In this document: one piece after another, positions 7,362 through 13,722 of the stretch
Position numbering within the stretch: position 1 is the stretch's first letter
How the letters are laid out: each line of letters starts with the position of its first letter
Assembly: GCF_000423565.1 (NCBI RefSeq)
Contig: NZ_AUIF01000017.1
Location: forward strand, 124,001-188,000
Source of the DNA: Runella zeae DSM 19591
Lineage (GTDB): Bacteria > Bacteroidota > Bacteroidia > Cytophagales > Spirosomataceae
DNA length: 64,000 bases
Direction of reading: 5' to 3'
The notes under the pieces: generated by a model
What the model was told of the DNA's origin: nothing
The model's input: the letters and a program-made list of their open reading frames with translations, nothing else
Database searches by the model: none
Made by a program: the position numbers and the translations under genes

Positions 7362-7422
7362 ATCTCGTTTGAAGAGAAAATAAGCTTTTAATCAATAATT
7401 TATCCCTTCAAACGAGATTTTT
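7362..7422 (+). terminator. Long-stem hairpin after the membrane-protein gene
   Basis: A perfect 13-bp stem (ATCTCGTTTGAAG at 7362-7374, its complement at 7406-7418) closes a 31-base A/T-rich loop and is followed by TTTT. It lies seven bases after the stop codon, as expected for a terminator of the thiL transcript. The long loop is unusual. Confidence 0.7.
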
Positions 7423-7468
7423 ATACCGTTTGTTAAACAAGTCATCTTTTTTTGTCAAACGGATTTGA

Positions 7469-7476
7469 TATTTTTG
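7469..7476 (+). promoter_or_regulatory. Bacteroidota -7 promoter element (TATTTTTG)
   Basis: An exact TAnnTTTG match 41 bases upstream of the beta-barrel gene start, downstream of the previous terminator. The -33 element at standard spacing is weak. Confidence 0.5.
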
Positions 7477-7517
7477 TACATTAGCTTCTGTTTCAGATTT
7501 CTAACCCTCCCTTTCCT

Positions 7518-8258
7518 ATGAAACACTGCTACGTGATTGTTGGATTGTTATGTTTGATTGCACTGTCGGGATATGGTCAAGCGAGGCTTTTTCGCGGCAA
7601 CTGGTATGTAGGAGCAGATGCTGGGGTATTTAGCAGTCATACGCGTATGATTGCGGGAGAGCTCAGTACATACAATGCCGGAGGGTCGGGGATTATGTCT
7701 ATGTATGGAGTGAAAGTAGGTCGAGTATTGAATCCCTACTTATCTGTTGAAACCGGTGTCTACTCACTTCCCCTGAATCTTGTTTATCTTTATCAAAAAG
7801 ACCGTATTATCGGTACTAGTTCGCTTCAATATGTAGCTTTGCCGGTTCGTGCTTTGTGGCGAGTAAGGGTTTTTCATGACCAATTAGACGCTCATCTTGG
7901 AGCAGGATTACAGTATGTTTCGGCCAGCAGTACATTAGGTGCGCAACCTTTTAGTGGAGTCATTACGACCAACAGACATACTTGGACTGATTCACTTGTG
8001 TATAATGGTACCGCTAATGTGGTACGGCAACATTCTATCAATGCGGAAGTATCAGCAAGTTTTAATTGGGCCATGTCGCGTCGTTGGACTCTCAGCGTAT
8101 ATGCTCGTCAGATGATGGGTCTTGTCAATATTGCTCAAGTAAAAGTCGCCATCAGAAACAATCAAGAACCAACTCAAAATGCCGAATTTGTATCAAAAGG
8201 TTCGGGCTTTACGGCTGGCGTAGGAATCCGCTACAACATTCCTGTTAAAGTGAAATAA
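7518..8258 (+). CDS. Outer-membrane beta-barrel protein
   Basis: A 246-residue exported protein. A cleavable signal peptide covers about residues 1-20 (hydrophobic core IVGLLCLIALSGYG, then Q at the likely cleavage site). The mature part alternates polar and aromatic residues in beta strands: GNWYVGADAGVF, SVETGVYSLPL, AHLGAGLQYVSA and a last strand GFTAGVGIRYNIPV. These are typical of small porin/OmpA-like barrels (outer membrane beta-barrel family). It has its own upstream -7 element and converges on the methyltransferase operon. Ligand or role cannot be told. Confidence 0.8.
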   Translation: MKHCYVIVGLLCLIALSGYGQARLFRGNWYVGADAGVFSSHTRMIAGELSTYNAGGSGIMSMYGVKVGRVLNPYLSVETGVYSLPLNLVYLYQKDRIIGTSSLQYVALPVRALWRVRVFHDQLDAHLGAGLQYVSASSTLGAQPFSGVITTNRHTWTDSLVYNGTANVVRQHSINAEVSASFNWAMSRRWTLSVYARQMMGLVNIAQVKVAIRNNQEPTQNAEFVSKGSGFTAGVGIRYNIPVKVK

Positions 8259-8271
8259 TATTTACCAAGCT

Positions 8272-8862
8272 CTATTCAATCAAAGAAGCATAAGTAGCCC
8301 TAAAAAACACTTCAGTACCACGTCTTGCGGGAATGGAAGAGGGATGAAGGTCAAAAATTACTTCAAATCCTGCTTCGGTAAAGAGTTTCTGGTATTCTTC
8401 TTTTGTTCCACCAAAAGGGGGGCCACCTTCAAAAGTACGATTAAAAAGCAAACCTGCTAATACTCCTTTTGTCTTTAACAAAGTCCGCATTTTTTGACAA
8501 TATGCCGAACGAAGCTGTGGCTCTAAAGCACAAAAGAAGGTTTGTTCTACAATCAAATCATATTGGCCTTCATGCTGAAAAAAGTCCTGACAAACTACGT
8601 TTAGTCCTTGGGCTGCGTATTTTGTGGTAAGTGTTTGGCATACTACTTCCGAAATATCGACCACCTTTACGCTTGTAAAACCCAATTCCAGTAGATATTG
8701 AGCTTCGTAGCTATTACCTCCTCCTGGAATTAGGATAGAAATGTGTTTGTCTGTAAGGGTATCAAAATATTGCTTCAGTGGAGTAGACACATAGCCTATA
8801 TCCCAGCCTGTTTGCTGATTGAGATAGCGGTTGTCCCAATATTGTTTGTCTAAAATTTCCAC
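8272..8862 (-). CDS. Thiopurine methyltransferase-family SAM methyltransferase
   Basis: A 196-residue class I methyltransferase. The N-terminus YWDNRYLNQQTGWDIG is the family's substrate-pocket signature, and ISILIPGGGNSYEA (about residues 42-55) is the SAM-binding loop. VEQTFFCAL and FNRTFEGGPPFGG are further hallmarks of the TPMT/halide-thiol methyltransferase family. It probably methylates sulfur, selenium or halide compounds in the cytoplasm. It is the last gene of a three-gene leftward operon with ribH and hisH, separated by five bases from hisH. No functional link to those pathways is evident. Confidence 0.85.
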   Translation of the reverse strand: MEILDKQYWDNRYLNQQTGWDIGYVSTPLKQYFDTLTDKHISILIPGGGNSYEAQYLLELGFTSVKVVDISEVVCQTLTTKYAAQGLNVVCQDFFQHEGQYDLIVEQTFFCALEPQLRSAYCQKMRTLLKTKGVLAGLLFNRTFEGGPPFGGTKEEYQKLFTEAGFEVIFDLHPSSIPARRGTEVFFRATYASLIE

Positions 8863-8867
8863 CTTTA

Positions 8868-9455
8868 TTATAGTTGAAGAAAATTCTCAAAAATACGTTG
8901 TCCTACATTTCCGCTGATTTCGGAGTGGAATTGAGCCGCAAAAAAATTATCTTTTTGAAGCATGGCCGAATATTCCAAAATATAATTTGTTTTGGCTACA
9001 GTCTGCTCACATAGAGGGGCATAATATCCATGATTGTAATATACGTAGTCGTGTTCGTTAAGATTTTGACAAAGTGGATTTGTTAAATCGTAAATATCGT
9101 TCCAACCAGTTTGGGGGACTTTAAAGCCTTTTACCGCCGGAAAACGCAACACATCTACATCGAAAATTCCCATGCAAGTAGTGTCATTTTCTTCCGAATA
9201 GCGGCACATAAGTTGCATTCCTACACAAGTCCCCAATACGGGTTGGCGAAGCGAAGGGATGAGCTTATCAAGCTCTCGCTCTCGTAAGTAAGCCATCGCA
9301 GTGCTAGCTTCTCCTACTCCCGGAAAAATCACTTTATCGGCCGACCGAATGGTGTCAGGGTCATCGGTCCATTCGTACTGAGCACCGATGCGGTCGAGGG
9401 CATACATGACCGACTGCACGTTGCCCGCATTGTATTTGATAATAACTGTTTTCAT
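8868..9455 (-). CDS. hisH: Imidazole glycerol phosphate synthase glutaminase subunit HisH
   Basis: A 195-residue class I glutamine amidotransferase. It supplies ammonia to HisF in histidine biosynthesis. The nucleophile is Cys77 in GTCVGMQLM, and the His/Glu of the triad are His177 and Glu179 in FHSEIS. FPGVGEA (44-50) and the C-terminal IFENF pattern fit HisH. No other histidine gene is nearby; here it lies between ribH (five bases upstream) and a TPMT-type methyltransferase (five bases downstream). HisH is the best call; a paralogous glutaminase of another pathway is a minor alternative. Confidence 0.88.
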   Translation of the reverse strand: MKTVIIKYNAGNVQSVMYALDRIGAQYEWTDDPDTIRSADKVIFPGVGEASTAMAYLRERELDKLIPSLRQPVLGTCVGMQLMCRYSEENDTTCMGIFDVDVLRFPAVKGFKVPQTGWNDIYDLTNPLCQNLNEHDYVYYNHGYYAPLCEQTVAKTNYILEYSAMLQKDNFFAAQFHSEISGNVGQRIFENFLQL

Positions 9456-9460
9456 TGCTT

Positions 9461-9940
9461 TTATTGAAGGCCCAACATTTTGATAGCAGTCATAGCGGCT
9501 TCGTCGCCTTTGTTGCCATGAATCCCCCCTGCACGGTCGAGTGCTTGCTGAAGGGTATTGGGAGTAAGTACGCCAAAAATCACGGGCTTGTTGTATTTCA
9601 ATGCTACATCGGTGAGGCCATGCGCTACGGCATGATTAATGTAATCGTTGTGTTTGGTTTCTCCTTGTATCACACACCCAATCGCAATCACGGCATCCAC
9701 TTCGGTTTTTTGGGCATAGACTTGAGAGCCAAAACTCAACTCAAAGCTACCCGGAACGCTTACCTTTTTGATATTGTCGGGATGAGCACCGTAAGCAAGC
9801 AGGGTTTTATGCGCTCCTTCATAAAGCGCTTCGGTGACTTCGGCGTTCCATTCGGCTACTACAATCACAAATCGCTTGCCGCTAATATCGGGCAAACCGT
9901 CGGTGGAAAAGACACTTAAATTTTTGTGGGCTGATGACAT
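9461..9940 (-). CDS. ribH: 6,7-dimethyl-8-ribityllumazine synthase RibH
   Basis: Start at ATG 9940 (159 residues); an upstream ATG would add 17 atypical residues. RibH joins the pyrimidine intermediate and a four-carbon phosphate to form lumazine in riboflavin synthesis. Family motifs are VVAEWNAEVTEAL (aromatic ring contact), VSVPGSFELSF, AIGCVIQGETKHNDYI with its catalytic His, VIFGVLTPNT and RAGGIHGNKGDEAA. First gene of the operon ribH-hisH-methyltransferase. Confidence 0.95.
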   Translation of the reverse strand: MSSAHKNLSVFSTDGLPDISGKRFVIVVAEWNAEVTEALYEGAHKTLLAYGAHPDNIKKVSVPGSFELSFGSQVYAQKTEVDAVIAIGCVIQGETKHNDYINHAVAHGLTDVALKYNKPVIFGVLTPNTLQQALDRAGGIHGNKGDEAAMTAIKMLGLQ

Positions 9941-10080
9941 TTCGATGAGTATTTTAGAAAATAATTGACAACAAGAGACAATGTCTCGCACAAAATTAGG
10001 GTATTGCGTCGAAGTTTCTATTTTTTCATCATTTCATCAGTTTTAAAATCATCAAATTGGAGTTTGTACTTCGATAGATT

Positions 10081-11145
10081 TTACTTTTTGTGGGCGGCTT
10101 CGTAGTGTGCTTTCAATAAATCCTCTCCCCAGTCGTCGGTTAAATCACGAATGACCGAATGTACGTGGTTGGCGTTGTTTTGGGTATTGTCGTATTCTAT
10201 CAAAAATGTAGGACCGTGGATACGATAATAATACCCCTTTCCTTGTCCTCGTTCGGGACGTTGGTCTCCCATCCATGCAAAATATACTTCGTTGAGATTG
10301 GCTTGGCTGATGCGGTGGAGGGCTTGATTTTTGAGTGTAACATGAAAACGGCTAAAATAAACATTCAACAATTCTTTAAAAATGGCTTGTTGAGATGAGG
10401 TCATTTTTTCAAAAGACAAACCTTCTCTTGTTTGAAGATTTACTTTTCGGGAATTGCTTGTGATGATTTCGTAAGGCGCTTTATCTGATATAATAACCTG
10501 AGCGAGCTGTTGCTCGTCAAATGATGCTAATAAACGAAAAGCGCTTTCGGTTTCTTCTTTCAATATTTGTTTTCCTTCTTGTACATAGCCCGGCAACACC
10601 ACGGCGGGATTGCTTCCAAAGAAGCTGGGTAAGAACTGAATTTTCCCGTTTATGATAGTAAAATGTAAAGAAAGATGGTGCCCTTCTACGCGCCAGCCCC
10701 AAGGCAATTTGGAGTCGGGAGTTCCAAATACAAGGAAAGCATAGTTTTCGGGGTCTCGATAGGTGTCATTTTCGGGGCGTTTTTCTACTTGGCGTAATAC
10801 CTGTTCTAATCCTATAATGGCTTCTACTTTGGCTAATCCTTTATCACTGAGGGTCGTTTTTAGGATTTGCATAGCTGCTTGGCGCTGGGAGGCGTCCATC
10901 TGTTTGAGGGGAAGCCCTTTACGCTGCCGAGGCGTAAAATGCCAATCAAAACGCCATTCAGAATCGAAAGGCAGATTGGCTACATTTCTCTGCTCTACCG
11001 AAAGCCCTTGTAAAAACACTTCAGTAGCTTTTTGAATATCAGTGCTGATATTTTTTTGAGCTAAGGCGTTTGAAATACTTAAGCTGCTGATGGCAAAGAA
11101 AAGAGACCATAAAGAAACAAAACGGTAGGCCGAATAGATTTTCAT
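10081..11145 (-). CDS. Exported DUF3500 family protein
   Basis: A 354-residue protein with an N-terminal signal peptide of about 29 residues ending ISNALAQ. The mature part has the DUF3500 pattern: LPFDSEWRFDWHFTPRQRKG near the start, GLAKVEAIIGLEQVL, PWGWRVEGHHLSLHFTI in the middle and the C-terminal HGPTFLIEYDN...NHVHSVIRD. The many His and Asp residues in the last motifs could bind a metal, though the family's function is not established. Monocistronic, after a terminator that ends the preceding lipoprotein gene. Confidence 0.85.
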   Translation of the reverse strand: MKIYSAYRFVSLWSLFFAISSLSISNALAQKNISTDIQKATEVFLQGLSVEQRNVANLPFDSEWRFDWHFTPRQRKGLPLKQMDASQRQAAMQILKTTLSDKGLAKVEAIIGLEQVLRQVEKRPENDTYRDPENYAFLVFGTPDSKLPWGWRVEGHHLSLHFTIINGKIQFLPSFFGSNPAVVLPGYVQEGKQILKEETESAFRLLASFDEQQLAQVIISDKAPYEIITSNSRKVNLQTREGLSFEKMTSSQQAIFKELLNVYFSRFHVTLKNQALHRISQANLNEVYFAWMGDQRPERGQGKGYYYRIHGPTFLIEYDNTQNNANHVHSVIRDLTDDWGEDLLKAHYEAAHKK

Positions 11146-11206
11146 GACAGAAGCGATGATTAAGGAATAACAATCTGAAAATGAATTTATTCCAGAAATC
11201 TACTCC

Positions 11207-11245
11207 AATAAAAAAACCAAGGACAGCTGCCCTCGGCTTTTTTGA
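11207..11245 (-). terminator. Rho-independent terminator of the TonB receptor operon
   Basis: On the minus strand a 10-bp stem CCGAGGGCAG/CTGTCCTTGG, with two G-U pairs, is followed by seven T. It lies about 24 bases after the stop of the lipoprotein gene at 11269 and closes the three-gene operon. Confidence 0.8.
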
Positions 11246-11268
11246 CAATCTGACACCAATATGAAATC

Positions 11269-11856
11269 TTAAGGTTGGGGCAACATTGGTTTGGTTGCGA
11301 CCCATTCTTTTATTTTTTTATCATAGACAAGAGTTGAATCGGGCCATTCGACATAATGCTTCATGGTCAGGTACTTGTCTATATTTCCTTCTTTAATCAT
11401 TGCTTTAAACAAAAACCCTCCTCGTTCCAGCACCAAACTGTCACTTTTAAAATGCGGCGTACACCATAGTTCTTCATACTGCACGGGCATTAAATTCTTC
11501 CCCATTTTAAACTTCCCGCCCACTCCCCGTCGGTACAAGCCTCCGCTGCCTACTGGGCGATTGATGAAAAAGTAATGTGTCGAGTCAGGTGTTACAAAAT
11601 AGTTGACAAACCGATAATTTGGCAAACGGCTTACGTACTCTTTCCGAAATTTTGGGTCAAATCGGGTTGCATTGGTGGCTCCCCGGGCGTATTGACTCGT
11701 ATACGTTATGATGTTGGTCAGAAGCGTATCTTTTTCATTTTCAGAAAAATACGTGCTTACGTCATATGGGTCGCCGTCTTTGCAGCTAACAAAGCCAACA
11801 GTTACCCCAAAAGCAATAAATAAAAGAAAGAACGTGGTTGAAAATTGTGTTTTCAT
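11269..11856 (-). CDS. Lipoprotein of unknown function, third gene of TonB operon
   Basis: A 195-residue protein with a lipoprotein signal peptide: hydrophobic core FFLLFIAFGVTVGFVSC with the lipid-modified Cys at residue 25. The mature part has many Tyr, Phe and Thr residues and no motif I recognise. It follows the beta-helix lipoprotein in the operon, with only a perfect hairpin in the 45-base gap, and ends at a strong terminator. It probably works with the TonB receptor and the larger lipoprotein at the outer membrane (inference from the operon). Confidence 0.75.
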   Translation of the reverse strand: MKTQFSTTFFLLFIAFGVTVGFVSCKDGDPYDVSTYFSENEKDTLLTNIITYTSQYARGATNATRFDPKFRKEYVSRLPNYRFVNYFVTPDSTHYFFINRPVGSGGLYRRGVGGKFKMGKNLMPVQYEELWCTPHFKSDSLVLERGGFLFKAMIKEGNIDKYLTMKHYVEWPDSTLVYDKKIKEWVATKPMLPQP

Positions 11857-11858
11857 AG

Positions 11859-11893
11859 TTTCGGAGAGTCAGACTTTAAATGACTCTCCGAAA
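11859..11893 (-). promoter_or_regulatory. Intercistronic 13-bp perfect hairpin
   Basis: TTTCGGAGAGTCA and its exact complement flank a 9-base loop. The hairpin almost fills the gap between two operon genes: eight bases after one stop codon and two bases before the next ATG. No T-run follows on either strand, so a plain terminator is unlikely. mRNA processing or control of translation of the downstream lipoprotein is inferred. Confidence 0.6.
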
Positions 11894-11901
11894 GATAATA
11901 A

Positions 11902-13680
11902 TTATTGGGCTTTAGAGTAGTCGGTAGTACCGGGGTTGAAGTTGGCCCAATTAGCAGTCCAATCACTGTCTTTAAAAGCACCGATGAAATCAGTTGCTGT
12001 AAAGAATGAACCCGCAGGTGCTTTACCACCTTTGGTTAAGGTTTCAGTAGCAGAAGTACCTACTGTAAATGTAGGACGACCCGCTGCAAACAAAGTGTTG
12101 CTGATTCCTGTAAGCGTCCAGTCATCAATGATTTTGTTACCGGGTTGAGCCGCAAACCATTCGGATGGTTTTTGAGTACCTATGTTGGCCAAAGCTACTG
12201 GAGTAGAGGCTGTATTTACATCACGCACTGCAAAACCGTTAGGGTTACCTGCACCTGCTCCAAAGCTGTTAGAACCCCAGCTTTTTACACCCGATACAAT
12301 TGTTTGATTTAATACCAATTTGCCATCGGCTGCATTTTGTAAAGTAGAAACGGCTCCACTTGGGTCAATAAAGATTCCGTTGGGATAACCTGTTACAAAT
12401 GTGTTGTAAATTTTGACTTGTGCATTGCGGCGTAAGTGCATACCGTTCTGAAATTGAACGCTGATGGCACTTGTATTATCTTGTTTAGGGCCAATCAAAG
12501 AGAAGTTTGACAAAGTAGCCGATGTTACCGGTGTATTGGCAGTACCGCTGCCATCATTGTCAATTTCAAAACCATTGGAACCTGACTGGTCAGCAATTGA
12601 AGCACCGCGTACGCCAATTCCGTATTGCAGGTTTCCACTAAAGCCATTATCTATGTCAAAGTCATCATCGATACCGCGATAAGCGATTAAATATTTACCA
12701 TTTACGGCTCCACCAAACCACTCAAAAGAGTCGTCGCCGCCGTAAGAAGCTTGTAGGTATTCCATTGTAGTACCACTTCCTACCGAACCGAAAGTGAACG
12801 AGTTTACTTCTTGATTTGGGTTAATAGGAATACCTGCGTATTCAACCCGTACATATTTCAAAGAGCCAGAGTTGTCGGCATTGTCAGTACCCCCGTGGAA
12901 TGCGCCATATTGGCCTTCCAATTCAGCTACTCCTTTTACACCACCCGTAGTAAGGTTGTTGATTCCTCTACCGCAGATTACCAAACCACCCCAGTCACCC
13001 GCTTCGCGCTCACCTACTGCACGCTCAGAAGTAAATACGATTGGAGCATCTGCGGTACCGTTAGCAATGATTTTGCTACCGCGCTGAACAATCAACGTAG
13101 CTTTTGAAGCACGCTCACCGATAATAACCGTTCCTGCTTCAATGGTCAATGTACCGGTTTTGGTAGGAGTTCCGTCGATTTTAGCATCCTCGCCTACTCG
13201 CACAAAACCTTTTAACCGATAGATATTGCCTTTGGTCCAAGAAATATTACCTTCAAGTGTGCCACTTACATCCACAATAGGCTTGCTCGGAACAGCAGAT
13301 ACTGTGATGATTTGCGTAGCAATAGTAGAAGCCTGGTCTTTGTTATCAGTTGCCTGAAATGTGAACACAACCGTTGCTCCTACTGGCAAACTTTCGACCG
13401 TGTAATCTTTTGTATAAGAAGTAATTGTTTCGCCGGTAAAAGCCTTACTTTCAAATGTCTGGCCATTCTTCAAAACGGTCAACGTCTTTAAACCCCCGGG
13501 TGCATTGATGGAGGCCGTAATTTTTACGACATCACCTGCTTTACCGTTTGCGGCAGTACCGGCCGTGATGGTAGGTGCAGGAAAAACCTCTTCCTCCTCT
13601 TTACAGGCATTGAAAATCATTGCCGTTGACAGCAAAAGCGCTATCGTTCGTAACATTTTGATGGATTTAAACATATTCAT
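11902..13680 (-). CDS. Surface lipoprotein, Ig-like plus right-handed beta-helix
   Basis: A 592-residue lipoprotein. The signal peptide ends LSTAMIFNAC, with the lipid-modified Cys at residue 26 followed by an acidic KEEEE stretch, typical of export to the cell surface in Bacteroidota. An Ig-like domain covers about residues 34-130 (PAPTITAG...GLKTLTVLKNG). A beta-helix-like region follows with short repeating strands: GTLTIEAGTVIIGE, RGSKIIANGTADAPIVFTS, GDWGGLVICG. It is encoded directly after the TonB receptor and probably acts as its substrate-binding partner in place of SusD. The substrate is unknown. Confidence 0.8.
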   Translation of the reverse strand: MNMFKSIKMLRTIALLLSTAMIFNACKEEEEVFPAPTITAGTAANGKAGDVVKITASINAPGGLKTLTVLKNGQTFESKAFTGETITSYTKDYTVESLPVGATVVFTFQATDNKDQASTIATQIITVSAVPSKPIVDVSGTLEGNISWTKGNIYRLKGFVRVGEDAKIDGTPTKTGTLTIEAGTVIIGERASKATLIVQRGSKIIANGTADAPIVFTSERAVGEREAGDWGGLVICGRGINNLTTGGVKGVAELEGQYGAFHGGTDNADNSGSLKYVRVEYAGIPINPNQEVNSFTFGSVGSGTTMEYLQASYGGDDSFEWFGGAVNGKYLIAYRGIDDDFDIDNGFSGNLQYGIGVRGASIADQSGSNGFEIDNDGSGTANTPVTSATLSNFSLIGPKQDNTSAISVQFQNGMHLRRNAQVKIYNTFVTGYPNGIFIDPSGAVSTLQNAADGKLVLNQTIVSGVKSWGSNSFGAGAGNPNGFAVRDVNTASTPVALANIGTQKPSEWFAAQPGNKIIDDWTLTGISNTLFAAGRPTFTVGTSATETLTKGGKAPAGSFFTATDFIGAFKDSDWTANWANFNPGTTDYSKAQ

Positions 13681-13722
13681 AGTTTTGGATAATTGACTTA
13701 TTTAGTGGTTAAAGCGTAAAAC

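Noticed and set aside
7362-7418. Insertion-sequence terminal repeat
   Set aside because: The inverted repeat encloses only 31 bases, has no transposase and is followed by T residues, as in a terminator.
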